A DNA stretch of 50,821 nucleotides from an uncultured Lachnospiraceae bacterium (GCA_905234595.1 CAJOID010000012.1:7462-58282); one strand, 5' to 3'; shown: positions 1 through 8,593, counted from the stretch's first letter. Notes: generated by a model from the sequence alone, not told the origin. Made by a program: numbers and translations.

Positions 1-22
1 ATGAAGCCCTGCCATTTAAGTA

Positions 23-193
23 GACATGAATATACATCCGTGTATATCCAGACATGTCGGAAACCATCCCGGTTTCCAAGACATGAATATACATCCGTGT
101 ATATCCAGACATGTCGGAAACCATCCCGGTTTCCAAGACATGAATATACATCCGTGTATATTCAGACATGTCGGAAACCATCCCGGTTTCCAC
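23..193. repeat. three tandem 57-bp repeats with two hairpins each
   Basis: Three head-to-tail copies of a 57-bp unit begin at 23, 80 and 137. They differ at one internal base (C to T in copy 3) and at the last base. Each unit holds two inverted repeats: ATATACA/TGTATAT around TCCG, and GGAAACC/GGTTTCC around a short loop. The copy-3 change lengthens the first stem to 9 bp. The array ends about 30 bp before the rpsR ribosome binding site. Because 57 is a multiple of three, long open frames run through it, but they simply repeat and I do not call them genes. The role is unknown; an mRNA stability or processing element ahead of a ribosomal protein gene is one possibility. Confidence 0.9.
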
Positions 194-233
194 GTAATTA
201 AAGATTTACTGTGATTCAGATAGGAGGCTTATA

Positions 234-497
234 ATGGCTTACAATAAGACCGACAAAGCTGATGCACCCATGAGACGCAAGGGCGGCATCCGTCGTAGAA
301 AGAAAGTATGTGTTTTCTGTGGCAAGGAAGGCGAGATCGATTACAAAGACGTAGCCAAGCTCAAGAGATACGTATCCGAGAGAGGCAAGATACTTCCCCG
401 CAGGATCACCGGCAATTGCGCCAGACATCAGAGAGCGCTGACTACCGCTATCAAGAGAGCCCGTCACATCGCGCTGATGCCTTACATCCAGGAATAA
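234..497 (+). CDS. rpsR: 30S ribosomal protein S18
   Basis: Small-subunit ribosomal protein of 87 aa, the usual length. It has the basic N-terminal stretch with RRRKK followed by CVFC, and the conserved core [16 protein letters not shown] and TGNCARHQR. The ATG is preceded by AGGAGG at a normal distance. In Firmicutes rpsR usually follows rpsF and ssb, which would lie just left of the window. The gene ends in its own terminator, so gdpP is transcribed separately. Confidence 0.98.
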   Translation: MAYNKTDKADAPMRRKGGIRRRKKVCVFCGKEGEIDYKDVAKLKRYVSERGKILPRRITGNCARHQRALTTAIKRARHIALMPYIQE

Positions 498-510
498 TAA
501 TGGATCTTAA

Positions 511-540
511 ACCGGTCGGGATCATCCCGGCCGGTTTTTT
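511..540 (+). terminator. rho-independent terminator of rpsR
   Basis: ACCGGTCGGGAT pairs with ATCCCGGCCGGT (one mismatch) and is followed by six T. The last T residues overlap the -35 box of the next promoter. Confidence 0.9.
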
Positions 541-567
541 GACCACGTATAATACGGGTGGTATAAT
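539..567 (+). promoter_or_regulatory. extended -10 promoter of gdpP, predicted leaderless
   Basis: TTGACC at 539-544 and TATAAT at 562-567 are separated by exactly 17 bp, and TG at 559-560 gives an extended -10. The expected start of transcription, 6-8 nt after the -10, falls on the ATG at 574. GGGTGG at 556-561 lies upstream of that start site, so it would not be in the transcript as a ribosome binding site. Confidence 0.75.
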
Positions 568-573
568 CATACT

Positions 574-2640
574 ATGTCTAAAAACAGTAACCTGAAATAC
601 AAAGGCGGGATAAAGCGCTTCTTTCTGATGCTTTATACTCTGGCCGCCGTGCTCGTCATCATCAATGTGGCGATCGCGTTTATAGACAAAAAAGCTGCAC
701 TTGTATTACTCATCTTTACCATCATATATATAACCACGGTTATATATACGGTAGTAAGGAACCAAAGCATACTCTTAAATGAGATGGTCAGCTTCGCGAC
801 GCAGTACGGTCAGGTACAGCGCCGGCTGCTCAGAGACCTGAAACTCCCTTATGCGTTACTCGATGAGTCCGGACGTGTTATATGGACCAATGATGCTTTT
901 AAAGAGGCTTTCAGCGTCGACCGCGACTTCAAGAAATCACTGCCCTCTCTTTTCCCTACCGTAAAAAACGAAGATATGCCCACCGGAGAAGATGACGAAC
1001 CGGAATCCACTTTTTCCGTGGAATATGACGGCCGTAACTATCGCATCAACATGCGCCGCATCTCCATGTCCGATATGGTGTCGAACAGTGATGTGGTGGA
1101 TCCTTCCGATTCCTATTCGGGATATCTGATGGCATGCTTCTTCTATGATGATACAGCCCTCAAGATAGCCCTTCAGGAGATCGATGACCAGAGCGTAGCC
1201 GTCGGACTGATATATCTGGACAACTACGATGAGGCGCTGGAAAGCGTGGAAGAAGTACGACGAAGCCTGCTGATCGCGCTGATCGACCGTAAGATCAACA
1301 AGTGCATATCGGCTCTGGACGGTATCTGTAAGAAGATCGAAAAAGACAAATTCCTCGTGATCATGCGCAAGAAAGCGCTGGAAACACTCTGTGAGAATAA
1401 GTTTGACCTGCTCCAGGACGTCAAGACCGTTAATATAGGCAACGAAATGGCGGTAACACTGTCCATGGGCGTGGGCCTGGATGGTCTCAGTTACGCACAG
1501 AACTACGAATTCGCCAGAAATGCCATAGACATGGCCCTCGGTCGCGGCGGCGACCAGGCCGTGGTCAAAACGCCCGATGCCCTGAATTACTATGGCGGCA
1601 AGAGCCAGCAGGTAGAGAAATCGACCAGGGTCAAAGCCCGCGTCAAGGCACAGGCTCTGATGGAGATCATATCCGTCCGTGACGAAGTCTATATCATGGG
1701 ACACCGCAATGCGGACGAGGATTCTTTCGGCGCAGCCGTAGGTATGTACCGTATCGTCAAGAACATGGACAAGCCGGTTCACATCGTATTAAACGATATA
1801 TCCGCTTCGCTCCAGCCTCTGGTCGACCTGTTCATGCAGAATCCCGAGTATGAAGACGGAACCATAATCTCCGGCACACACGCGCTTGAATGGGTGGGTT
1901 CCAATGCCGCCCTCATCATAGTGGATGTGAATAAGCCATCCATAACCGAATGCCCCGACCTGATCAAGTATTGCAAGTCCATCGTAGTACTCGATCACCA
2001 CAGGCAGGGACAGGAAACAGTCGAAAACGCCACTCTCTCGTACGTCGAGGCCTATGCCTCCAGTGCCTGCGAGCTGGTCAGCGAGATCCTTCAGTATACC
2101 GGTACCAACACCCGCATCCGTCCCGAGGAGGCGGACTGCATGTATGCCGGCATGGTAATAGACACCAATAACTTCACATCCAAGACCGGCGTAAGAACCT
2201 TCGAAGCAGCCGCATACCTGCGCAGGAACGGTGCAGACGTAGTCCGGGTACGCAAGCTGTTCAGGGATGATGCCGGAGTCTATAAGGCCCGCGCAGATAT
2301 CGTCAGCCAGGCAGAGATATATCACGACCATTTCGCCATCTCAACCTACTCCGATGAAGATGCCGAGAATCCTCTGGTAATAGGCGCTCAGGCGGCCAAC
2401 GAGCTGCTTAACATCAGGGGCATCAAAGCCAGCTTCGTCCTGACAGAGACCGGCAATATGATCAATATATCGGCCAGGAGCATAGACGAGATCAATGTGC
2501 AGCTCATCATGGAGAAAATGGGTGGCGGCGGACACATGAACATGGCAGCATGCCAGCTGAACGTACCGCTTGAAGAGGCAATCGGAGCCCTCAAGTCAAC
2601 ACTTGATGCAATGATCGAAGATGGAGAGATAGACCTATGA
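574..2640 (+). CDS. gdpP: GdpP-type cyclic-di-AMP phosphodiesterase (DHH family)
   Basis: Membrane-bound hydrolase that degrades the second messenger c-di-AMP; 688 aa, close to the roughly 660 aa typical of the family. Two membrane helices (about 17-37 and 41-62) are followed by a PAS-like segment, a degenerate GGDEF domain (about 190-330, lacking the signature), the DHH domain and the DHHA1 domain. Visible metal-site motifs are HRNADED near 376 and LDHH near 472, and the substrate-binding GGGGH lies near 650. The gene overlaps rplI by 4 bp and begins a gdpP-rplI-dnaB transcript. The start is unusual: the ATG sits at the predicted transcription start. The next ATG (628) lies inside the first membrane helix and is a poor alternative. 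Confidence 0.95.
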   Translation: MSKNSNLKYKGGIKRFFLMLYTLAAVLVIINVAIAFIDKKAALVLLIFTIIYITTVIYTVVRNQSILLNEMVSFATQYGQVQRRLLRDLKLPYALLDESGRVIWTNDAFKEAFSVDRDFKKSLPSLFPTVKNEDMPTGEDDEPESTFSVEYDGRNYRINMRRISMSDMVSNSDVVDPSDSYSGYLMACFFYDDTALKIALQEIDDQSVAVGLIYLDNYDEALESVEEVRRSLLIALIDRKINKCISALDGICKKIEKDKFLVIMRKKALETLCENKFDLLQDVKTVNIGNEMAVTLSMGVGLDGLSYAQNYEFARNAIDMALGRGGDQAVVKTPDALNYYGGKSQQVEKSTRVKARVKAQALMEIISVRDEVYIMGHRNADEDSFGAAVGMYRIVKNMDKPVHIVLNDISASLQPLVDLFMQNPEYEDGTIISGTHALEWVGSNAALIIVDVNKPSITECPDLIKYCKSIVVLDHHRQGQETVENATLSYVEAYASSACELVSEILQYTGTNTRIRPEEADCMYAGMVIDTNNFTSKTGVRTFEAAAYLRRNGADVVRVRKLFRDDAGVYKARADIVSQAEIYHDHFAISTYSDEDAENPLVIGAQAANELLNIRGIKASFVLTETGNMINISARSIDEINVQLIMEKMGGGGHMNMAACQLNVPLEEAIGALKSTLDAMIEDGEIDL

Positions 2641-3086
2641 AAGTAATACTTACACAAGACGTTAAAAGCCTGGGCAAAAAAGGCGAGATCATAGAAGTCA
2701 GCGACGGATACGCACGTAACAGGATAATCCCCGGCAAACTCGGAGTGGAAGCAACCGCTGCCAATCTGAACAACCTGAAGCTTCAGAAAGCCAATCAGGA
2801 AAAGGTGGCTGCCGAGAATCTGGCTGACGCACGTGCACTGGCAGAGAAGATCGAACAGCTGGAGGTCGTCACTTCCATCAAAACAGGTGAGGGCGGCAGA
2901 AGTTTCGGTTCCGTATCTTCCAAAGAGATCGCTGACGGATTAAAATCCCAGCACGGCCTGAGCATAGACAAAAAGAAAATCGTGCTGCCCGAACCGCTCA
3001 GGACTCCCGGATATGCAGAGGTGATGATCAAACTTCACCCTGAAGTTCAGGCCAAACTCAGAGTCAGGATAGACGAGGTCAAATAA
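2637..3086 (+). CDS. rplI: 50S ribosomal protein L9
   Basis: Large-subunit protein of 149 aa with the typical two-lobe layout: the N-terminal RNA-binding lobe starts MKVILTQDVKSLGKKGE and contains DGYARN and IPGKLGVEAT, then a long charged helix and a C-terminal lobe with FGSVSSKEIADGL. The ATG overlaps the gdpP stop (ATGA), so translation is probably coupled. The order gdpP-rplI-dnaB is conserved in Firmicutes. Confidence 0.98.
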   Translation: MKVILTQDVKSLGKKGEIIEVSDGYARNRIIPGKLGVEATAANLNNLKLQKANQEKVAAENLADARALAEKIEQLEVVTSIKTGEGGRSFGSVSSKEIADGLKSQHGLSIDKKKIVLPEPLRTPGYAEVMIKLHPEVQAKLRVRIDEVK

Positions 3087-3089
3087 CAG

Positions 3090-4451
3090 ATGCCCGATCT
3101 GGATGAGAATCTGATCAAAAGAATAATGCCGCATGATGACGAGACCGAAAGGGCTCTGCTCGGTGCGTTCCTGATGGATCAGGAACGTATTCCCGCTGCA
3201 TCCGAGTATGTCACTGAGCAGGATTTCTATAACAGACAGTATGCCGCCGCTTATACAGCCATAGTAGAGCTCTATAACAGCGGCCAGCCCGTTGATCCCG
3301 TCACTCTTCACAATAAGCTCTCCGAGATGGATGTTCCTCCGGAGGCTACTACCATGGAGTTCATCTCCTCACTCATCAATGCCGACTCCGTATCCAGCAG
3401 CGCCGTCAGCTATGCACGGGCCATATCGGACAAGGCTACTTTGCGCAGACTCATACGCATCAATGAGGAGATCTCCACAGACTGCTATACAGGCAAGACG
3501 CCCCTTCAGGACATCCTGGATGATACCGAAAAGAGGATATTCAACCTGATCCAGTCCCGCTCGACATCCGAGTTCGTACCTATCAGGGATATAGTATCCA
3601 ATACCATGGATCAGATAGAGACCGCCGCCAGGACCAAGGGCGGTATAACAGGTATACCTACAGGATTCACCGATCTGGATAATAAACTGATGGGGCTTCA
3701 GCCTTCAGACCTCATACTGGTAGCCGCCAGACCTTCCATGGGTAAGACAGCATTCGTCTTAAACATAGCCGAATACGTGGCTCTCAGGCAAAATAAATCC
3801 GTGGCCATATTCAGTCTGGAAATGCCCAAGGAGCAGCTTGTAAAGCGTCTGATAGCCATGAATTCACGTGTAGATTCACAGAACCTCCGCAGCGGCCAGC
3901 TGTCCAAGAGCGACTGGCACGAGATCATCCAGTCCGCCGGAGCCATCGGAGCCTCCAAGCTGATAATAGATGACACATCCGGCATAACCGTATCGGAACT
4001 CAGAAGCAAGGCCCGCAAGTTCAAGCTTGAACATAATATAGATGTGATCATGATCGACTATCTGCAGCTGATGACGGTATCCACGCAGAGCAAAGCGGAT
4101 TCCAGACAGCAGGAGATATCAGAGATATCCAGAGCATTAAAGGGTATTGCCAGGGACCTGAAAGTCCCCGTGATCGCACTCAGCCAGCTTTCGCGTCAGG
4201 TCGAATCAAGAGCCGACCACAGGCCCATGCTCTCGGACCTGCGAGAGTCGGGTGCCATCGAGCAGGACGCCGATGTCGTAATGTTCATATACCGTGATGA
4301 TTATTATCACGAGGATTCCGAGAAAAAAGGAGTATCCGAAATAATCATCGCCAAGCAGAGAAACGGTCCCATCGGTACCGTCGAACTGGCCTGGCTGCCA
4401 CAGCTTACGAAATTCCAGAATCTGGATCATTCTCCCAGAAACGAACAATAA
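3090..4451 (+). CDS. dnaB: replicative DNA helicase DnaB
   Basis: Hexameric replication-fork helicase, 453 aa, standard length. The N-terminal domain contains ERALLGAFLMD. The RecA-like motor domain has Walker A (ARPSMGKTA, about 213-221), Walker B (IDYLQLM), and the late motifs SDLRESGAIEQDAD and IAKQRNGPIGT. It begins 3 nt after the rplI stop, in the same transcript. No intein or interruption is seen. Confidence 0.98.
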   Translation: MPDLDENLIKRIMPHDDETERALLGAFLMDQERIPAASEYVTEQDFYNRQYAAAYTAIVELYNSGQPVDPVTLHNKLSEMDVPPEATTMEFISSLINADSVSSSAVSYARAISDKATLRRLIRINEEISTDCYTGKTPLQDILDDTEKRIFNLIQSRSTSEFVPIRDIVSNTMDQIETAARTKGGITGIPTGFTDLDNKLMGLQPSDLILVAARPSMGKTAFVLNIAEYVALRQNKSVAIFSLEMPKEQLVKRLIAMNSRVDSQNLRSGQLSKSDWHEIIQSAGAIGASKLIIDDTSGITVSELRSKARKFKLEHNIDVIMIDYLQLMTVSTQSKADSRQQEISEISRALKGIARDLKVPVIALSQLSRQVESRADHRPMLSDLRESGAIEQDADVVMFIYRDDYYHEDSEKKGVSEIIIAKQRNGPIGTVELAWLPQLTKFQNLDHSPRNEQ

Positions 4452-4460
4452 GACAAAAAA

Positions 4461-4486
4461 CAGGGGACGGTATTTTCCGTCCCCTG
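4461..4486 (-). terminator. terminator between convergent dnaB and ferredoxin genes
   Basis: A perfect 10-bp stem, CAGGGGACGG/CCGTCCCCTG. On the minus strand it is followed by a T-run (complement of AAAAAA at 4455-4460), so it terminates the ferredoxin transcript. It probably also serves dnaB, although the plus-strand T-run is poor. Confidence 0.85.
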
Positions 4487-4508
4487 ATCTTATCTGCCTG
4501 CTTACAGC

Positions 4509-4679
4509 TTACTCCTCAGCGATAGCACCTACAGGACACTGGCCTGCACAAGCGCCGCAGGAAATGCACTTCTCGGGATCGATCTCGAACTTACCGTCTC
4601 CCATGCTGATAGCACCTACAGGGCACTGAGCCTCGCATGCACCACAAGCTACGCAAGAATCACCTATAACAAAAGCCAT
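4509..4679 (-). CDS. small 2[4Fe-4S] ferredoxin
   Basis: Cytoplasmic electron carrier of 56 aa. It carries two complete cluster motifs, CVACGACEAQCPVGAI (Cys 9, 12, 15, 19) and CISCGACAGQCPVGAI (Cys 38, 41, 44, 48), the arrangement of clostridial-type 8Fe-8S ferredoxins. The ATG follows a strong AAGGAGG. It lies just downstream of pflA on the same strand with a 65-nt gap. Such ferredoxins can reduce radical-SAM activases, but a specific partnership with PflA is inference from position only. Confidence 0.95.
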   Translation of the reverse strand: MAFVIGDSCVACGACEAQCPVGAISMGDGKFEIDPEKCISCGACAGQCPVGAIAEE

Positions 4680-4744
4680 AATTACCTTCCTCCTTATCAG
4701 TAAAGCTCATTGCTTAATAATATTACTATATAAATTGCACAAAA

Positions 4745-5542
4745 TCAACCGGCTGTAGAGTCAAGCATTACAGAGTCATCATGCGGTATGTTGAGTTCTG
4801 CTCTCCTGTCCTTTATTCCCTGCAGGATGACCTTCTTCTTCTCGATCAGGTCCTTCTGTGGCATCGCGGGAGTATCAGCCAGTTTATACTCAATGCCCAG
4901 CTTCTCATACTTGGATTTACCCATAGTATGATAAGGGAGTGCATCCAATGCTTTGAGATTATGGAACTGGCCTATGAAGTAACCGAGTTTATACAGATAT
5001 TCATCCTCATCCGTCAACCCGGGTACGATCACATGCCTGATCCACATATCGACATTTTTATCGTTCAGATAAGATGCAAAAGCCAATATGCCGTCATTGG
5101 GCTGACCTGTCAGTTCCTTATGCTTCTCGGGATCGATATGCTTGATGTCCAGCATGACCAGATCCGTAAGTTCCATCAGCTTATCAAGCTTCTGTATAAA
5201 AGCAGTATTATCCGGCTTAAATGCGATACCGGATGTATCAATGTCCGTATGAATACCATGCTGCTTGGCCAGGGTGAACAGATCGATCAGAAAGTCAACC
5301 TGCATCAGGGGTTCACCGCCTGTTACGGTTATACCGCCGCTTGTATAAAACGGTCTGTTACGTTCGTAATTGTCTATGATCTCCTGCGGGTCCGTAAGTG
5401 TCCCATCGGTCATAGGCCATGTATCCGGATTGTGGCAGTACAGGCATCTCATCGGGCAGCCCTGCACAAACACAACATATCTGACACCCGGACCGTCTAC
5501 GGTTCCGAAGCTTTCAAGGGAATGTATTTTTCCTTTGGTCAT
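4745..5542 (-). CDS. pflA: pyruvate formate-lyase-activating enzyme (radical SAM)
   Basis: Installs the glycyl radical on PFL by reductive cleavage of S-adenosylmethionine; 265 aa. The cluster motif is near residue 30 (C-PMR-C-LY-C followed by HNPDTW), preceded by ESFGTVDGPGVRYVVF, a hallmark of PFL activases. GGEPLMQ and the HVIVPGLTD stretch are also typical. The start has AGGAGAG upstream. It lies 81 nt after the separate glycyl-radical domain gene, but a terminator stands between, so it may be partly uncoupled from the pfl transcript. Its substrate here would be the 80-aa protein docked on the 678-aa core. Confidence 0.96.
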   Translation of the reverse strand: MTKGKIHSLESFGTVDGPGVRYVVFVQGCPMRCLYCHNPDTWPMTDGTLTDPQEIIDNYERNRPFYTSGGITVTGGEPLMQVDFLIDLFTLAKQHGIHTDIDTSGIAFKPDNTAFIQKLDKLMELTDLVMLDIKHIDPEKHKELTGQPNDGILAFASYLNDKNVDMWIRHVIVPGLTDEDEYLYKLGYFIGQFHNLKALDALPYHTMGKSKYEKLGIEYKLADTPAMPQKDLIEKKKVILQGIKDRRAELNIPHDDSVMLDSTAG

Positions 5543-5573
5543 ATACTCTCTCCTGATTCTGATTATGGTAAAA

Positions 5574-5597
5574 ACGGGATCCCCTCAGGGATCCCGT
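5574..5597 (-). terminator. terminator after the pfl three-gene operon
   Basis: The 10-bp perfect stem ACGGGATCCC/GGGATCCCGT with a 4-nt loop is followed on the minus strand by TTTT. It ends the pfl core, 66-aa and glycyl-radical transcript; read-through would supply pflA. Confidence 0.85.
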
Positions 5598-5623
5598 CTG
5601 CTCTTAAATCGTTAGCCGTGAGA

Positions 5624-5866
5624 TCAGAAGCTCTCGTGGAATGTACGGCTGATAACATCTGCCTGCTGCTCGGGAGTCAGCTTAATGAAGTTAACTGCAT
5701 ATCCCGATACACGAATGGTGAGCTGCGGATAATTCTCAGGATGCTTCTGAGCATCTAACAGAGTCTCTCTGTTCAGTACATTTACGTTTAAATGATGGCC
5801 ACCCTTGGTAGCATATCCATCAAGTAATGAAACCAGGTTATCAACCTGTGTAGCACTTGCTGCCAT
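5624..5866 (-). CDS. stand-alone glycyl-radical domain of pyruvate formate-lyase
   Basis: An 80-aa protein that corresponds to the C-terminal end of a normal PFL. It reads [11 protein letters not shown], then [16 protein letters not shown], then [15 protein letters not shown], with the radical-bearing glycine as Gly55 in RVSGY, and ends ISRTFHESF. It resembles GrcA/YfiD 'spare part' proteins. The difference is that the PFL encoded upstream has no glycyl domain of its own, so this looks like an obligate subunit rather than a repair part. It has its own AGGAGG ribosome binding site and starts 19 nt after the 66-aa gene. A sequencing frameshift is unlikely, because a stop, a ribosome binding site and an ATG separate each piece. 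Confidence 0.93.
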   Translation of the reverse strand: MAASATQVDNLVSLLDGYATKGGHHLNVNVLNRETLLDAQKHPENYPQLTIRVSGYAVNFIKLTPEQQADVISRTFHESF

Positions 5867-5885
5867 GATTTCGTCCTCCTATTGA

Positions 5886-6086
5886 TTATTTGAAGTCATC
5901 GAGGCCGTCCTGAAGTGTCGGTACGGAACAGGCCAGAGGGGTACGGGAACAATCCGTACACCCCATGGTCTCTACATTCTTAAATCCTTCAACTTCGTCG
6001 CTGACATCGACGTTCACATGTCCGACTCCGCCGGCCATACCTGAATCCAGCATCTTAACCAGATCATCTATCTGTTTGCTATCCAT
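5886..6086 (-). CDS. 66-aa Cys-containing protein, degenerate relative of the glycyl-radical domain
   Basis: Lies between the PFL core and the glycyl-radical domain gene, 40 nt after the core, with an AGGAGG ribosome binding site. Its first 31 residues align with the start of the 80-aa protein: QIDDLVKMLD against [10 protein letters not shown], and GHVNVDV against HLNVNV. It then diverges: the RVSGY loop is absent and is replaced by a tail with GCTDCSRTPLACSV (Cys 43, 46 and 53). I infer a duplicated and re-purposed radical-domain fragment, perhaps a redox-sensing plug, chaperone or place-holder for the core. I know of no named family for it, and no function can be assigned from sequence alone. 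Confidence 0.85.
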   Translation of the reverse strand: MDSKQIDDLVKMLDSGMAGGVGHVNVDVSDEVEGFKNVETMGCTDCSRTPLACSVPTLQDGLDDFK

Positions 6087-6126
6087 GTCATCGACCTCCT
6101 GATCGTTTCTGAGCTGATATATCTTA

Positions 6127-8163
6127 TCAGTTCAAATCTACATTGATATCGCCTGCGAATACCTTATCTTCCTTACCGAGAGCTCCGGGGATGATAGAGA
6201 AGGTATTGGAGATACCATCCTGTGCATGCTGGAACGGAAGCTTGGATACTGAAGACAGTGAAGCAACAGCACCGTGGGAATCACGTCCGTGCATCGGGTT
6301 TGCACCGGGAGCGAAAGGCTGGCCCTTCTTACGTCCGTCAGGAGTATTACCTGTAGCCTTACCATAAGTAACGTTGGAAGTAATGGTAAGAACTGACATT
6401 GTCGGGAAGCCGTCTCTGTAGGTGTGATGACGTCTGAGCATGGTCATGAAGTTCTTAACCAGGTCTCTTGCGATAACGTCTACACGGTCATCATCATTAC
6501 CATACTTAGGGAAGTCACCGGTAGTCTCGAAGTCAACGATAACGCCGTCTTCATCACGTACAACCTTAACCTGTGCATACTTGATAGCGGAAAGTGAATC
6601 GGCAACAACCGAAAGGCCTGCAATACCTGTAGCGAAGTAACGGAGTACGTCTCTGTCATGAAGAGCCATCTGAGCTCTCTCATAGCAGTACTTATCATGC
6701 ATATAGTGGATAACGTTCAGAGTATTTACATATACGTCTGCGAGCCATTCCATCATATCGGTGAACTTGCTCATAACGTCATCATAATCAAGGATATCGC
6801 CTTCAACAGGACGATACTTAGGACCTACCTGCTTGTGTGATACTTCATCAACACCGCCGTTTAAAGCATACAGGAGGCACTTAGCCAGGTTAGCACGAGC
6901 TCCGAAGAACTGCATCTGCTTACCGATAACCATAGAGGATACGCAGCATGCGATACCATAGTCATCACCGTGTGTAACTCTCATCAGGTCATCATTCTCA
7001 TACTGGATGGAAGATGTGGTGATGGAGATCTTAGCACAGTACTTCTTCCATGCTTCGGGAAGTCTGGTGGACCAGAGTACTGTAAGGTTGGGCTCAGGTG
7101 AAGCACCGAGGTTCTCAAGAGTGTGCAGATATCTGAAGCTCATCTTGGTAACCATCGGACGGCCGTCAACGCCTACGCCGCCGAGAGACTCGGTAACCCA
7201 TACGGGATCGCCGGCGAAGATCTGATTGTACTCAGGTGTACGAGCGAACTTAACGCAGCGAAGCTTCATGATGAAGTGATCAACGAATTCCTGGATCTGC
7301 TCCTCAGTGAATACGCCGTTCTTGAGGTCGCGCTCTGCATAGATGTCAAGGAAGGTGGATGTACGTCCGAGGGACATGGCAGCACCGTTCTGCTCCTTAA
7401 CTGCTGACAGATATCCGAAGTATGTAGCCTGGATAGCTTCCTGAACATTCTGAGCGGGACGGGCGATATCGCATCCGTAAGAAGCTGCCATTTCCTTCAT
7501 CATCTTCAGAGCAACGATCTGCTCGGAGAGCTCTTCACGAAGACGGATAACATCATCTGTCATAACACGTCCGGTAGAAGCCTTCTGCTCTTCCTTATCC
7601 TCGATCAGTCTGTCGATACCGTACAGAGCGATACGACGATAGTCGCCGATGATACGTCCGCGGCCGTATGCATCCGGAAGACCGGTGATAACGTGTGATG
7701 AACGGCATGCTCTCATCTCAGGATTGTAAGCATCGAAGCAGCCTGCGTTGTGAGTCTTACGATGTACGGAGAAGAACTCGCTTATCTCGGGGTCTACTTC
7801 ATAACCGTTGTCGGCACATGCCTTCTCTGCCATACGGATACCGCCGTAAGGCTGAAGAGAACGCTTGAAAGGCTTGTCGGTCTGGAAACCTACGATGGTC
7901 TCCTTGCTCTTGTCAAGATAGCCGGGGCCGTGAGAAGTGATAGTAGATACAACCTTGGTATCCATATCAAGTACGCCGCCTGCCTCACGCTCCTGCTTCT
8001 GCAGATCAAGAACCTGTGCCCACAGATCCTTGGTGTTCTGTGTAGGACCTGCAAGGAAGGACTCATCACCATCATAAGGTGTGTAGTTCTTCTGGATGAA
8101 ATCACGTACGTTGATCTCGTGATCCCACTTGCCGCCTACGAATTCGTTCCATTCTGGTCTCAT
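6127..8163 (-). CDS. pflB: pyruvate formate-lyase catalytic core lacking the glycyl-radical domain
   Basis: Converts pyruvate and CoA to acetyl-CoA and formate. The 678 aa cover the whole barrel of [34 protein letters not shown], the adjacent catalytic cysteines Cys406-Cys407 in GIACCVSSM, and the late [17 protein letters not shown]. Family members are about 740-760 aa because they continue into the glycyl-radical domain. This one stops at GDINVDLN, just where that domain would begin. Activity should therefore need the 80-aa protein. The start has AGGAGG and the promoter lies at 8246-8274. Confidence 0.95.
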   Translation of the reverse strand: MRPEWNEFVGGKWDHEINVRDFIQKNYTPYDGDESFLAGPTQNTKDLWAQVLDLQKQEREAGGVLDMDTKVVSTITSHGPGYLDKSKETIVGFQTDKPFKRSLQPYGGIRMAEKACADNGYEVDPEISEFFSVHRKTHNAGCFDAYNPEMRACRSSHVITGLPDAYGRGRIIGDYRRIALYGIDRLIEDKEEQKASTGRVMTDDVIRLREELSEQIVALKMMKEMAASYGCDIARPAQNVQEAIQATYFGYLSAVKEQNGAAMSLGRTSTFLDIYAERDLKNGVFTEEQIQEFVDHFIMKLRCVKFARTPEYNQIFAGDPVWVTESLGGVGVDGRPMVTKMSFRYLHTLENLGASPEPNLTVLWSTRLPEAWKKYCAKISITTSSIQYENDDLMRVTHGDDYGIACCVSSMVIGKQMQFFGARANLAKCLLYALNGGVDEVSHKQVGPKYRPVEGDILDYDDVMSKFTDMMEWLADVYVNTLNVIHYMHDKYCYERAQMALHDRDVLRYFATGIAGLSVVADSLSAIKYAQVKVVRDEDGVIVDFETTGDFPKYGNDDDRVDVIARDLVKNFMTMLRRHHTYRDGFPTMSVLTITSNVTYGKATGNTPDGRKKGQPFAPGANPMHGRDSHGAVASLSSVSKLPFQHAQDGISNTFSIIPGALGKEDKVFAGDINVDLN

Positions 8164-8245
8164 GTAAATGCCTCCTATTATAATATTTGACTATTTGATC
8201 TCCATGGACTTACATGCCCCACAGAGAATTGGTCTCGTAAAGATA

Positions 8246-8274
8246 ATTATATGTAATCCTCACAAAACATTCAA
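8246..8274 (-). promoter_or_regulatory. promoter of the pfl operon
   Basis: On the minus strand TTGAAT (8269-8274) and TATAAT (8246-8251) are 17 bp apart, giving a 5' leader of about 76 nt before pflB. The spacer contains TTTTGTGA, which resembles half of a Rex-type redox operator. The second half is poor, so redox control is only a suggestion. Confidence 0.7.
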
Positions 8275-8313
8275 GGCGGATTGCCTTAAGTTTATGCACT
8301 TTTTAGAGTACAC

Positions 8314-8356
8314 TTGCATAATTCACACATACAAGTTATAGTTAGCATTGTGTGAA
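8314..8356 (+). promoter_or_regulatory. promoter of the DUF1858 gene with flanking inverted operator
   Basis: TTGCAT (8314-8319) and TATAGT (8337-8342) are 17 bp apart. An 8-bp inverted repeat, TTCACACA (8322-8329) and TGTGTGAA (8349-8356), brackets the -10: one arm lies in the spacer and one at the transcription start. This looks like a repressor site, regulator unknown. It lies divergent from the pfl promoter. Confidence 0.65.
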
Positions 8357-8386
8357 GAAACCATACACAGGTTAAGGAGAAAAATA

Positions 8387-8593
8387 ATGGCAGAGATCAA
8401 CAAGGATATGACTATCGGAGAGATCCTCTCCGTAGCACCGAATGTAGCCCCTCTTCTTATGGGAGTCGGCATGCATTGTCTGGGATGCCCCGCTTCCCAG
8501 GGCGAGACGCTTGAGGAAGCAGCCATGGTTCACGGTATTGCGATCGATGAGCTCATGACATACCTCGAAGAAAAGAAAGACACCTGGGCATAA
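8387..8593 (+). CDS. DUF1858 domain protein
   Basis: A 68-aa protein with the DUF1858 pattern: [39 protein letters not shown]. Cys residues about 28 and 31 (CLGC) follow the conserved GMHC turn, and the fold is related to the N-terminal part of ScdA/RIC-type iron-cluster repair proteins. The start at 8387 is set by AAGGAG at 8374-8379; a longer frame from 8348 would include the operator and is rejected. Its position back to back with pfl fits an anaerobic iron-sulfur or redox role, but that is inference. Confidence 0.9.
   Translation: MAEINKDMTIGEILSVAPNVAPLLMGVGMHCLGCPASQGETLEEAAMVHGIAIDELMTYLEEKKDTWA

Noticed and set aside
23-193. CRISPR array or repeat protein
   Set aside because: The 57-bp units abut with no spacers, and the two open frames have no ribosome binding site and merely mirror the repeat length being a multiple of three.
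549-554. Alternative -10 box for gdpP
   Set aside because: TATAAT occurs here too, but no -35 lies at a suitable distance, whereas the box at 562-567 has one at 17 bp plus TG.
937-1782. 281-codon minus-strand frame inside gdpP
   Set aside because: Antisense shadow of a well-supported gene with no ribosome binding site or domain.
4781-5758. 325-codon plus-strand frame across pflA
   Set aside because: Antisense to pflA and the glycyl-radical gene, whose motifs and ribosome binding sites are clear.
5624-5866. Ordinary GrcA/YfiD spare-part protein
   Set aside because: The PFL upstream has no glycyl-radical domain of its own, so this copy would not be a spare.
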